Source: Nemopilema nomurai
Lineage: Eukaryota > Cnidaria > Scyphozoa > Rhizostomeae > Rhizostomatidae
Length of the DNA stretch: 64,000 bases
Assembly (NCBI GenBank): GCA_003864495.1
Contig: ML133498.1
Coordinates: 271,418 to 335,417, forward strand
Direction of reading: 5' to 3'
The position numbers and the translations under genes were made by a program. Of the stretch, positions 39,501-50,886 are shown piece after piece (within the stretch, counting starts at the first letter, position 1; the number at the start of each line of letters is the position of its first letter). The notes beneath the pieces are model-generated. The model searched no databases. It had not been told where the DNA came from and saw only the letters and a program-made list of their open reading frames with translations.

Positions 39501-40561
39501 AGCCTCGTTTTCGTCCTAGCCTCGTTCCCATGCAAGCCTCGTTTCGGTTCTAAAAGTTCTAGCCTCGTTTTCCTCCTAGCCTTGTTTCCATGCAAGCCTC
39601 GTTTTCGTCCTAGTCTCCTTTTCATCCTAGCCTTGTTTTCGTTTAAGCCTCGTTTTCGTCCTTGTTTCGTTTCCATGCTAGCTTCGATTTGGTTCTTAAA
39701 GCCCTAACGTTTTTTTCGTTTTTGCTCCGTTTCGGCATAGTCTCGTTTCCATGCTAGCCTCAATTTGTTGCTAAAAGCCCTAGCCTCAATTTCTATTTAG
39801 CCTCGATTTCATCCTTGCCTCGTTTCCATGCTAGTCTCGTTTAGTTGCTAAAAGCCCTAGCCTCATTTTTGTCCTAGCCTCGTTTCCATGCTAGCCTCGT
39901 TTTGGTGCTAGCCTCGTTTTGATGCTTAAAGCCCTAGCCTCATTTTTGTTCTAACCTCGTTTCCATGCTAGCCTCGTTTTGGTGCTAGAGCTCTAGCCTC
40001 GTTTTCGTCCTAGCTTCGTTTCAAGTCTATCTTCGTTTTTGTGCTAAAAGACACAGCCTCGTTTTCGTTTCTGCTCCGTTTCGGCATAGTCTCGTTTCCA
40101 TGCTAGCCTCAATTTGTTGCTAAAAGCCCTAGCCTCAATTTCTATTTAGCCTCGATTTCGTCCTTGCCTCGTTTCCATGCTAGTCTCGCTTAGTTGCTAA
40201 AAGCCCTAGCCTCATTTTTTTCCTAGCCTCGTTTCGATGCTAGCCTCGTTTTGGTGCTAGCCTCGTTTTGATGCTTAAAGCCCTAGCCTCATTTTTGGTC
40301 TAACCTCGTTTCGATGCTAGCCTCGTTTTGGTGCTAGAGCCCTAGCCTCGTTTTCATCCTAGCCTTATTTCCATGCTAGCCTCGTTTTCGTTCTAGCCTC
40401 GTTTCCATGCTAGCCTTGTTTTGGTGCTAGAGCACTAGCCTCATTTTCGTCCAAGCTTCGTTTAAATTCTATCCTCGTTTTGGTGCAAAAAGCCCTAGCC
40501 TTGTTTTCGTTTAAGCCTCGTTTTCGTCCTAGTCTCGTTTCCATGCTAGCCTCGATTTGGT
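33600..40561. repeat. Long HOR unit L4 (6,962 bp)
   Basis: It matches L3 closely and carries both extra blocks (the 93-bp block near 34300 and the 221-bp block at 37841-38061) as well as the L-type 60-bp insertion (near 34790-34850). A small local scramble lies near 34517-34545, where 'ctctctcgttttcgtttccatgctagcctctttt' replaces the usual 'ctctcgttttcgttgtag' order in adjacent short pieces. The rest appears clean. A minus-strand 65-codon frame (39479-39676) repeats those of L1 to L3. Confidence 0.88.
37841..38061. repeat. 221-bp block in L4
   Basis: This is the L4 counterpart of the 27592-27813 block: 60-mers bounded by two 'cctcgttttcatgctagcc' copies. It lacks the extra bases seen in L3, so it probably shows the true sequence of the block. 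Confidence 0.8.
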
Positions 40562-43500
40562 GCTTGGAGCTCTAACCTTTTTTTCGTTTTTTCCCCGTTT
40601 CGTCCTAACCTCGTTTTCATGCTAGCCTCGTTTTGATGCTTAATCCCTAGCCTCATTTTTGTACTAACCTCTTTTTCATGTTAACCTCGTTTTGGTGCTG
40701 AACGCCCTAGCCTCGTTTTTCTCCTAGCCTCGTTTCCATGCTAGCCTCGTTTTGGTTCTAAAGCCCTAGCCTAGTTTTTTCCTAGCCTTGTTTCCATGCT
40801 AGCCTCGTTTTCGTCCTTGCCTCGTTTTCGTCCTCGCCTCGTTTCCATGCTAGCCTCGTTTTGGTGCTAGAGCCCAAGCCTCGTTTTCGACCTAGCCTCA
40901 TTTCCATGCTAAACTCGTTTAGTTACTAAAAGCCCTAGCCTCGTCTTCGTCCTAGCCTTCTTTCTATGCTTCCTAGCGTTGTTTCCATGCAAGCCTCAAC
41001 TTTGTGCTAGCCTTGTTTTTGTGCTAAAAGCCATAGCCTCGTTTTCGTCCAAGACTTGTTTCCATTTTAGCCTCGTTTTTTCCTAGCCTCGTTTTGATGC
41101 TTAAAGCCCTAGCATCATTTTCGTCCTAACCTCGTTTTCATGCTAGCCTCGTTTTGGTGTTTAAAGCTCTAGCCTCATTTTCGTCCTAACCTCGTTTCCA
41201 TGCTAGCCTTTTTTTGGTGCTGAACGCCCTAGCCTCGTTTTCGTCCTAGCCTCGTTTCCATGCTAGCCTCGTTTTGGTTTTAAAGCCCTAGCCTCGTTTT
41301 CCTCCTAGCCTTGTTTCCATGCTAGCCTCGTTTTCGTCCTTGCCTCGTTTTCGTCCTAGCCTCGTTTCCATGCTAGCCTCGTTTTGGTGCTAAAAGAAAC
41401 AGCCTCATTTTCGTTTTAACCTCGTATTAGTCCTAGCCTCGTTTCCATGCTAGCCTCGACTTGGTGCTTAAAACCCACTCTCGTTTTCGTTGTAGCCTCG
41501 TTTTGTCCTAGCCTCGTTTCCATGCTAGCCTCGTTTTGATGCTTAATGCCCTAGCCTCATTTTCCTTCTAATCTCGTTTTCATGCAAGCCTTGTTTTGGT
41601 GCTTAAAGCTCCAGCCTCATTTTCGTCCTAACCTCGTTTCCATGCTAGCCTTGTTTTGGTGCTGAACGCCCTAGCCTCGTTTTCGTGCTAGACTCGTTTC
41701 CATGCTAGCCTCGTTTTGGTGCTAGCCTTGTTTTGATGCCTAAAACCCTAGCCTCATTTTCGTCCTAACCTCGTTTTCATGCTAGCCTCGTTTTGATGCT
41801 TAATCCCTAGCCTCATTTTTGTACTAACCTCTTTTTCATGCTAACCTCGTTTTGGTGCTGAACGCCCTAGCCTCGTTTTTGTCCTAGCCTCGTTTCCATG
41901 CTAGCCTCGTTTTGGTTCTAAAGCCCTAGCCTAGTTTTCCTCCTAGCCTTGTTTCCATGCCAGCCTCGTTTTCGTCCTTGCCTCGTTTTCGTCCTATCCT
42001 CGTTTCCATGCTAGCCTCGTATTGGTGCTAGAGCCCTAGCCTCGTTTTCGTTCTAGCCTCATTTCCATGCTAGTCTCGTTTAGTTACTAAAAGCCCTAGC
42101 CTCGTCTTCGTCCTAGCCTTGTTAACATGCTTCCTAGCGTTGTTTCCATGCAAGCCTCAACTTTGTGCTAGCCTTGTTTTTGTGCTAAAAGCCATAGCCT
42201 CGTTTTCGTCCAAGACTTGTTTCCATTTTAGCCTCGTTTTGTTCCTAGCCTCGTTTTCATGCTTAAAGCCCTAGCATCATTTTCGTCCTAACCTCGTTTT
42301 CATGCTAGCCTCGTTTTGGTGCTGAACCCCTAGCCTCGTTTTCGTTCTAAAGCCCTAGCCTCAATTTCGTTCTAACCTCGTTTTCATGCTAGCCTTGTTT
42401 TGGTGCTTAAAGCTCTAGCCTCATTTTCGTCCTAACTTCATTTCCATGCTAGCCTTGTTTTGGTGCTGAACGCCCTAGCCTCGTTTTTGTCCTAGCCTCG
42501 TTTCTATGCTAGCCTCGTTTTGGTTCTAAAGCCCTAGCCTCGTTTTCCTCCTAGCCTTGTTTCCATGCTAGCCTCGTTTCCGTCCTTGCCTCGTTTTCGT
42601 CCTAGCCTCGTTACCATGCTAGCCTCGTTTTGGTGCTAAAAGAAACAGCCTCATTTTCGTTTTAACCTCGTATTAGTCCTAGCCTCGTTTCCAAACTAGC
42701 CTCGATTTGGTGCTTAAAACCCACTCTCGTTTTCGTTATAGCCTCGTTTTGTCCTAGCCTCGTTTCCATGCCAGCCTCGTTTTGGTTTTAAACCCCTAGC
42801 CTCGTTTCCCTCTTAGCCTTGTTTTCTTGCTGGCCTTGTTTTGATGCTTAAAGCCCTAGCCTCATTTTTGTCCTAACCTCGTTTTCATGCTAGCCTCGTT
42901 TTGGTGCTGAACGCCCTAGCCTCGTTTTCGTCCTAGCCTCGTTTCCATGCTAGCCTCGTTTTGGTTCTAAAGCCCTAGCCTCGTATTCCTCCTAGCCTTG
43001 TTTCCATGCTAGCCTCGTTTTTGTCCTTGCCTCTTTTTTGTCCTAGCCTCGTTTCCATGCTAGCCTCGATATGGTGCTAAAAGAAACAGCCTCCTTTTCG
43101 TTTTAACCTCGTATTTGTCCTAGCCTCGTTTCCATGCTAGCCTCGACTTGGTGCTTAAAACCCACTCTCGTTTTCGTTGTAGCCTCGTTTTGTCCTAGCC
43201 TCGTTTCCATGCTAGCCTTGTTTTGATGCTTAAAGCTCTAGCCTCATTATCGTCCTAACCTCGTTTCCATGCTAGCCTTGTTTTGGTGCTGAACGCCCTA
43301 GCCTCGTTTTCGTCCTAGACTCGTTTCCATGCTAGCCTCGTTTTGGTGCCAGCCTCGTTTTGATGCTTAAAACCCTAGCCTCATTTTCGTCCTAACCTCG
43401 TTTTCATGCTAGCTTTGTTTTGGTGCTGAAAGCTCTAGCCTCGTTTATGTCCTATACTCGTTTCCATGCTAGCCTCGTTTTGATGCTTAGTCCCTAGCCT

Positions 43501-44673
43501 CAATTTTTGTCCTAACCTCGTTTTCATGCTATCCTCGTTTTGATGCAAAAAGCCCTAGCCTTGTTTTCGTTTAAGCTTCGTTTTCGTCCTAGTCTCGTTT
43601 CCATGCTAGCCTCGATTTGGTGCTTAAAGCCCTAAACTTTTTTTCGTTTTTGCTCCGTTTCGGCATAGTCTCATTTCCATGCTAGCCTCAATTTGTTGCT
43701 AAAAGCCCTAGGCTCAATTTGTATTTAGCCTCGATTTCGTCCTTGCCTCGTTTCCATGCTAGTCTCGTTTAGTTGCTAAAAGCCCTAGCCTCATTTTAGT
43801 CCTAGCCTTGTTTCCATGCTAGCCTCGTTTTGGTGCTAACCTCGTTTTGATGCTTAAAACCCTAGCCTTATTTTCGTCCTAACCTCATTTTCATGTTAGC
43901 CTTGTTGTGGTGCTAAAAGCTCTAGTCTCGTTTATGTCCTATACTCGTTTCCATGCTAGCCTTGTTTTGGTGTTGAACGCCCTAGACTCATTTTCGTCCT
44001 AACCTCGTTCCCATGCAAGCCTTGATTTGGTTCTCAAGTTCTAGCCTCGTTTTCCTCCTAGCCTCATTTTGGTGCTAGAGCCCTAGCCTTATTTCCATGC
44101 TAGCCTCGTTTTCATGCTAGCCTCGTTTTGATGCTTAAAGCCCTAGCCTCATTTTTGTCCTAACCTCGTTTTCATGCTAGCCTTGTTTTGATGCTTAGTC
44201 CCTAGCCTCATTTTTTGTCCTAACCTCGTTTTCATGCTAACCTCGTTTTCGTCCTTGCCTCATTTCCATGCTTGTCTCGTTTAGTTACTAAAAGCCCTAG
44301 CCTCATCTTCGTCCTATTCTTGTTAACATGCTTCCTAGCGTTGTTTCCATGCAAGCCTCAACTTTGTGCTAGCCTCGTTTTGATGCTTAAAGCCCTAGCC
44401 TCATTTTTGGTCTAACCTCGTTTCGATGCTAGCCTCGTTTTGGTGCTAGAGCCCTAGCCTCGTTTTCATCCTAGCCTTATTTCCATGCTAGCCTCGTTTT
44501 CGTTCTAGCCTCGTTTCCATGCTAGCCTTGTTTTGGTGCTAGAGCACTAGCCTCATTTTCGTCCAAGCTTCGTTTAAATTCTATCCTCGTTTTGGTGCAA
44601 AAAGCCCTAGCCTTGTTTTCGTTTAAGCCTCGTTTTCGTCCTAGTCTCGTTTCCATGCTAGCCTCGATTTGGT
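40562..44673. repeat. Short HOR unit S4 (4,112 bp)
   Basis: It follows S2 but differs in two ways. It carries the 60-bp insertion otherwise typical of L units ('gatgcctaaaaccc', near 41730-41795). It also lacks about 977 bp between S2 positions of roughly 22078 and 23055, the join lying at 44366-44376. It keeps the 230-bp block (near 42400). It shares 'ggttttaaagcc' with S3, S5 and S7. It is the likely immediate ancestor of the shorter S5 and S6, which have the same right-hand join. Confidence 0.87.
44366..44376. other. In-register deletion junction shared by S4, S5 and S6
   Basis: In full units 'caactttgtgctagcct' is followed by 'tgttattgtgctaaaag'. Here it is followed by 'cgttttgatgcttaaag', which normally lies about 1 kb further on. 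The two parents share 'gtgctagcct' at the join, so monomer register is kept, as in homologous unequal exchange. The same join recurs at about 47471-47485 and 50579-50591. Confidence 0.85.
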
Positions 44674-47600
44674 GCTTGGAGCTCTAACCTTTTTTTCGTT
44701 TTTTCCCCGTTTCGTCCTAACCTCGTTTTCATGCTAGCCTCGTTTTGATGCTTAATCCCTAGCCTCATTTTTGTACTAACCTCTTTTCATGTTAACCTCG
44801 TTTTGGTGCTGAACGCCCTAGCCTCGTTTTTCTCCTAGCCTCGTTTCCATGCTAGCCTCGTTTTGGTTCTAAAGCCCTAGCCTAGTTTTTCTCCTAGCCT
44901 TGTTTCCATGCTAGCCTCGTTTTCGTCCTTGCCTCGTTTTCGTCCTCGCCTCGTTTCCATGCTAGCCTCGTTTTGGTGCTAGAGCCCAAGCCTCGTTTTC
45001 GACCTAGCCTCATTTCCATGCTAACTCGTTTAGTTACTAAAAGCCCTAGCCTCGTCTTCGTCCTAGCCTTCTTTCTATGCTTCCTAGCGTTGTTTCCATG
45101 CAAGCCTCAACTTTGTGCTAGCCTTGTTTTTGTGCTAAAAGCCATAGCCTCGTTTTCGTCCAAGACTTGTTTCCATTTTAGCCTCGTTTTTTTCCTAGCC
45201 TCGTTTTGATGCTTAAAGCCTTAGCATCATTTTCGTCCTAACCTCGTTTTCATGCTAGCCTCGTTTTGGTGTTTAAAGCTCTAGCCTCATTTTCGTCCTA
45301 ACGTTTCCATGCTAGCCTTTTTTTGGTGCTGAACGCCCTAGCCTCGTTTTCGTCCTAGCCTCGTTTCCATGCTAGCCTCGTTTTGGTTTTAAAGCCCTAG
45401 CCTCGTTTTCCTCCTAGCCTTGTTTTCCATGCTAGCCTCGTTTTCGTCCTTGCCTCGTTTTCGTCCTAGCCTCGTTTCCATGCTAGCCTCGTTTTGGTGC
45501 TAAAAGAAACAGCCTCATTTTCGTTTTAACCTCGTATTAGTCCTAGCCTCGTTTCCATGCTAGCCTCGACTTGGTGCTTAAAACCACTCTCGTTTTCGTT
45601 GTAGCCTCGTTTTGTCCTAGCCTCGTTTCCATGCTAGCCTCGTTTTGGTGCTCAACGCCTAGCCTCGTTTTCGTCCTAGACTCGTTTCCATGCTAGCCTC
45701 GTTTTGGTGCTAGCCTTGTTTTGATGCCTAAAACCCTAGCCTCATTTTCGTCCTAACCTCGTTTTCATGCTAGCCTCGTTTTGATGCTTAATCCCTAGCC
45801 TCATTTTTGTACTAACCTCTTTTTCATGCTAACCTCGTTTTGGTGCTGAACGCCCTAGCCTCGTTTTTGTCCTAGCCTCGTTTCCATGCCAGCCTCGTTT
45901 TGGTTTAAACCCCTAGCCTCGTTTCCCTCTTAGCCTTGTTTTCTTGCTGGCCTTGTTTTGATGCTTAAAGCCCTAGCCTCATTTTTGTCCTAACCTCGTT
46001 TCATGCTAGCCTCGTTTTGGTGCTGAACGCCTAGCCTCGTTTTCGTCCTAGCCTCGTTTCCATGCTAGCCTCGTTTTGGTTCTAAAGCCCTAGCCTCGTA
46101 TTCCTCCTAGCCTTGTTTCCATGCTAGCCTCGTTTTGTCCTTGCCTCTTTTTTGTCCTAGCCTCGTTTCCATGCTAGCCTCGATATGGTGCTAAAAGAAA
46201 CAGCCTCCTTTTCGTTTTAACCTCGTATTTGTCCTAGCCTCGTTTCCATGCTAGCCTCGACTTGGTGCTTAAAACCCACTCTCGTTTCGTTGTAGCTCGT
46301 TTTGTCCTAGCCTCGTTTCCATGCTAGCCTTGTTTTGATGCTTAAAGCTCTAGCCTCATTATCGTCCTAACCTCGTTTCCATGCTAGCCTTGTTTTGGTG
46401 CTGAACGCCTAGCCTCGTTTTCGTCCTAGACTCGTTTCCATGCTAGCCTCGTTTTGGTGCCAGCCCTTTTGATGCTTAAAACCCTAGCCTCATTTTCGTC
46501 CTAACCTCGTTTTCATGCTAGCTTTGTTTTGGTGCTGAAAGCTCTAGCCTCGTTTTGTCCTATACTCGTTTCCATGCTAGCCTCGTTTTGATGCTTAGTC
46601 CTAGCCTCAATTTTTGTCCTAACCTCGTTTTCATGCTATCCTCGTTTTGATGCAAAAAGCCCTAGCCTTGTTTTCGTTTAAGCTTCGTTTTCGTCCTAGT
46701 CTCGTTTCCATGCTAGCCTCGATTTGGTGCTTAAAGCCCTAACCTTTTTTTCGTTTTTGCTCCGTTTTCGGCATAGTCTCATTTCCATGCTAGCCTCAAT
46801 TTGTTGCTAAAAGCCCTAGGCTCAATTTCTATTTAGCCTCGATTTCGTCCTTGCCTCGTTTCCATGCTAGTCTCGTTTAGTTGCTAAAAGCCCTAGCCTC
46901 ATTTTAGTCCTAGCCTTGTTTCCATGCTAGCCTCGTTTGGTGCTAACCTCGTTTTGATGCTTAAAACCCTAGCCTTATTTTCGTCCTAACCTCATTTTCA
47001 TGTTAGCCTTGTTGTGGTGCTAAAAGCTCTAGTCTCGTTTATGTCCTATACTCGTTTCCATGCTAGCCTTGTTTTGGTGTTGAACGCCCTAGACTCATTT
47101 TCGTCCTAACCTCGTTCCCATGCAAGCCTTGATTTGGTTCTCAAGTTCTAGCCTCGTTTTCCTCCTAGCCTCATTTTGGTGCTAGAGCCCTAGCCTTATT
47201 TCCATGCTAGCCTCGTTTTCATGCTAGCCTCGTTTTGATGCTTAAAGCCCTAGCCTCATTTTTGTCCTAACCTCGTTTTCATGCTAGCCTTGTTTTGATG
47301 CTTAGTCCCTAGCCTCATTTTTTGTCCTAACCTCGTTTTCATGCTAACCTCGTTTTCGTCCTTGCCTCATTTCCATGCTTGTCTCGTTTAGTTACTAAAA
47401 GCCCTAGCCTCATCTTCGTCCTATTCTTGTTAACATGCTTCCTAGCGTTGTTTCCATGCAAGCCTCAACTTTGTGCTAGCCTCGTTTTGATGCTTAAAGC
47501 CCTAGCCTCATTTTTGGTCTAACCTCGTTTCGATGCTAGCCTCGTTTTGGTGCTAGAGCCTAGCCTCGTTTTCATCCTAGCCTTATTTCTATGCTAGCCT

Positions 47601-47779
47601 CGTTTTCGTTCTAGCCTCGTTTCCATGCTAGCCTTGTTTTGGTGCTAGAGCACTAGCCTCATTTTCGTCCAAGCTTCGTTTAAATTCTATCCTCGTTTTG
47701 GTGCAAAAAGCCCTAGCCTTGTTTTCGTTTAAGCCTCGTTTTCGTCCTAGTCTCGTTTCCATGCTAGCCTCGATTTGGT
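44674..47779. repeat. Short HOR unit S5 (3,106 bp)
   Basis: This is a tandem short unit following S4 without an intervening L unit. Relative to S4 it has two more losses: about 137 bp at a join near 45636-45655, marked by an unusual 'ggtgctcaacgcc', and about 863 bp at a join near 45881-45890, where 'cctcgtttcca' runs directly into 'tgccagcctcg'. Its right-hand join is that of S4. The stretch from 45.0 to 46.6 kb has many single-base losses. Confidence 0.87.
45018..46600. other. Indel-rich stretch in S5 (suspected consensus errors)
   Basis: Losses relative to S4 and S6 include 'tgctaactcg' for 'tgctaaactcg' (about 45019), 'cctaacgtttcc' for 'cctaacctcgtttcc', 'aaaccactctcg' for 'aaacccactctcg', 'gaacgcctag' for 'gaacgccctag', 'tcgtttcgttgtagctcg' for the version with two more bases, and 'ccagcccttttgatgc' for 'ccagcctcgttttgatgc'. 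The deletion at 45019 alone creates the 78-codon frame at 44973-45209: with the normal base that frame reaches TAA a few codons later. Confidence 0.7.
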
Positions 47780-48390
47780 GCTTGGAGCTCTAACCTTTTT
47801 TTCGTTTTTTCCCCGTTTCGTCCTAACCTCGTTTTCATGCTAGCCTCGTTTTGATGCTTAATCCCTAGCCTCATTTTTGTACTAACCTCTTTTTCATGTT
47901 AACCTCGTTTTGGTGCTGAACGCCCTAGCCTCGTTTTTCTCCTAGCCTCGTTTCCATGCTAGCCTCGTTTTGGTTCTAAAGCCCTAGCCTAGTTTTTCTC
48001 CTAGCCTTGTTTCCATGCTAGCCTCGTTTTCGTCCTTGCCTCGTTTTCGTCCTCGCCTCGTTTCCATGCTAGCCTCGTTTTGGTGCTAGAGCCCAAGCCT
48101 CGTTTTCGACCTAGCCTCATTTCCATGCTAAACTCGTTTAGTTACTAAAAGCCCTAGCCTCGTCTTCGTCCTAGCCTTCTTTCTATGCTTCCTAGCGTTG
48201 TTTCCATGCAAGCCTCAACTTTGTGCTAGCCTTGTTTTTGTGCTAAAAGCCATAGCCTCGTTTTCGTCCAAGACTTGTTTCCATTTTAGCCTCGTTTTTT
48301 TCCTAGCCTCGTTTTGATGCTTAAAGCCCTAGCATCATTTTCGTCCTAACCTCGTTTTCATGCTAGCCTCGTTTTGGTGTTTAAAGCTCT

Positions 48391-48525
48391 AGCCTCATTT
48401 TTGTCCTAACCTCGTTTTCATGCTAGCCTCGTTTTGGTGCTGAACGCCCTAGCCTCGTTTTCGTCCTAGCCTCGTTTCCATGCTAGCCTCGTTTTGGTTC
48501 TAAAGCCCTAGCCTCGTATTCCTCC
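48391..48525. other. Probable gene-conversion tract in S6
   Basis: Other units at this place read 'cctcattttcgtcc', 'gcctttttttggtgc' and 'cctcgttttcctcc'. S6 reads 'cctcatttttgtcc', 'ttttcatgctagcc' and 'cctcgtattcctcc', exactly as at about 49086-49230 of the same unit and at the equivalent place in S1 (about 8890-9030). The flanks are ordinary. A short tract copied from a paralogous position explains this best. Confidence 0.7.
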
Positions 48526-49689
48526 TAGCCTTGTTTCCATGCTAGCCTCGTTTTCGTCCTTGCCTCGTTTTCGTCCTAGCCTCGTTTCCATGCTAGCCTC
48601 GTTTTGGTGCTAAAAGAAACAGCCTCATTTTCGTTTTAACCTCGTATTAGTCCTAGCCTCGTTTCCATGCTAGCCTCGACTTGGTGCTTAAAACCCACTC
48701 TCGTTTTCGTTGTAGCCTCGTTTTGTCCTAGCCTCGTTTCCATGCTAGCCTCGTTTTGGTGCTCAACGCCCTAGCCTCGTTTTCGTCCTAGACTCGTTTC
48801 CATGCTAGCCTCGTTTTGGTGCTAGCCTTGTTTTGATGCCTAAAACCCTAGCCTCATTTTCGTCCTAACCTCGTTTTCATGCTAGCCTCGTTTTGATGCT
48901 TAATCCCTAGCCTCATTTTGTACTAACCTCTTTTTCATGCTAACCTCGTTTTGGTGCTGAACGCCCTAGCCTCGTTTTGTCCTAGCCTCGTTTCCATGCC
49001 AGCCTCGTTTTGGTTTTAAACCCCTAGCCTCGTTTCCCTCTTAGCCTTGTTTTCTTGCTGGCCTTGTTTTGATGCTTAAAGCCCTAGCCTCATTTTGTCC
49101 TAACCTCGTTTTCATGCTAGCCTCGTTTTGGTGCTGAACGCCCTAGCCTCGTTTTCGTCCTAGCCTCGTTTCCATGCTAGCCTCGTTTTGGTTCTAAAGC
49201 CCTAGCCTCGTATTCCTCCTAGCCTTGTTTCCATGCTAGCCTCGTTTTTGTCCTTGCCTCTTTTTCGTCCTAGCCTCGTTTCCATGCTAGCCTCGATATG
49301 GTGCTAAAAGAAACAGCCTCCTTTTTGTTTTAACCTCGTATTTGTCCTAGCCTCGTTTCCATGCTAGCCTCGACTTGGTGCTTAAAACCCACTCTCGTTT
49401 TCGTTGTAGCCTCGTTTTGTCCTAGCCTCGTTTCCATGCTAGCCTTGTTTTGATGCTTAAAGCTCTAGCCTCATTATCGTCCTAACCTCGTTTCCATGCT
49501 AGCCTTGTTTTGGTGCTGAACGCCCTAGCCTCGTTTTCGTCCTAGACTCGTTTCCATGCTAGCCTCGTTTTGGTGCCAGCCTCGTTTTGATGCTTAAAAC
49601 CCTAGCCTCATTTTCGTCCTAACCTCGTTTTCATGCTAGCTTTGTTTTGGTGCTGAAAGCTCTAGCCTCGTTTATGTCCTATACTCGTT

Positions 49690-50570
49690 TCCATGCCTAG
49701 CCTCGTTTTGATGCTTAGTCCTAAGCCTCAATTTTTGTCCTAACCTCGTTTTCATGCTATCCTCGTTTTGATGCAAAAGCCCTAGCCTTGTTTTCGTTTA
49801 AGCTTCGTTTTCGTCCTAGTCTCGTTTCCATGCTAGCCTCGATTTGGTGCTTAAAGCCCTACCTTTTTTTCGTTTTTGCTCCGTTTCGGCATAGTCTCAT
49901 TTCCATGCTAGCCTCAATTTGTTGCTAAAAGCCCTAGGCTCAATTTCTATTTAGCCTCGATTTCGTCCTTGCCTCGTTTCCATGCTAGTCTCGTTTAGTT
50001 GCTAAAAGCCCTAGCCTCATTTTAGTCCTAGCCTTGTTTCCATGCTAGCCTCGTTTTTGGTGCTAACCTCGTTTTGATGCTTAAAACCCTAGCTTATTTT
50101 CGTCCTAACCTCATTTTCATGTTAGCCTTGTTGTGGTGCTAAAAGCTCTAGTCTCGTTTATGTCCTATACTCGTTTCCATGCTAGCCTTGGTTTTGGTGT
50201 TGCGCCTAGACTCTTTTCGTCCTAACCTCGTTCCATGCAGCCTTGATTTGGTTCTCAGTTCTAGCCTCGTTTTCCTCCTAGCCTCTTTTGGTGCTAGAGC
50301 CCTAGCCTTATTTCCATGCTAGCTCCGTTTTTCTGCTAGCCTCGTTTTGATGCTTAAAGCCCTAGCCTCATTTTGTCCTAACCTCGTTTTCATGCTAGCC
50401 TTGTTGATGCTTAGTCCTAGCCTCATTTTTTGTCCTAACCTCGTTTTCATGCTAACCTCGTTTTCGTCCTTGCCTCATTTCCATGCTTGTCTCGTTTAGT
50501 TACTAAAAGCCCTAGCCTCATCTTCGTCCTATTCTGTTAACATGCTTCCTAGCGTTGTTTCATGCAAGCC
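49690..50570. other. Indel-rich stretch in S6 (suspected consensus errors)
   Basis: Departures from S5 and S7 include 'ccatgcctagcc', 'ttagtcctaagcc', 'ggttttggtgttgcgcc', 'ctcttttcgtcc', 'gttccatgcagcc', 'ctcagttctag' and 'gctccgtttttctgc'. Almost all are short losses or shifts, while sequence on both sides agrees with neighbouring copies. Confidence 0.68.
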
Positions 50571-50886
50571 TCAACTTTGTGCTAGCCTCGTTTTGATGCT
50601 TAAAGCCCTAGCCTCATTTTTGGTCTAACCTCGTTTCGATGCTAGCCTCGTTTGGTGCTAGAGCCCTAGCCTCGTTTTCATCCTAGCCTTATTTCCATGC
50701 TAGCCTCGTTTTCGTTCTAGCCTCGTTTCCATGCTAGCCTTGTTTTGGTGCTAGAGCACTAGCCTCATTTTCGTCCAAGCTTCGTTTAAATTCTATCCTC
50801 GTTTTGGTGCAAAAAGCCCTAGCCTTGTTTTCGTTTAAGCCTCGTTTTCGTCCTAGTCTCGTTTTCCATGCTAGCCTCGATTTGGT

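Larger units (their letters stand above)
47780..50886. repeat. Short HOR unit S6 (3,107 bp)
   Basis: This is a tandem copy of S5 with the same three joins ('ggtgctcaacgccc' near 48760, 'tttccatgccagcc' near 48991-49000, right-hand join near 50579-50591). It differs from all other heads in one tract, about 48391-48525, which instead matches sequence 700 bp further on in the same unit. The distal part, 49.69-50.57 kb, is indel-rich. Confidence 0.87.

Noticed and set aside
44894..45103. A 69-codon minus-strand frame overlapping the 78-codon plus-strand frame
   Set aside because: It also spans the one-base loss near 45019 and is not open in other short units. Two overlapping antisense frames in a satellite are chance products.
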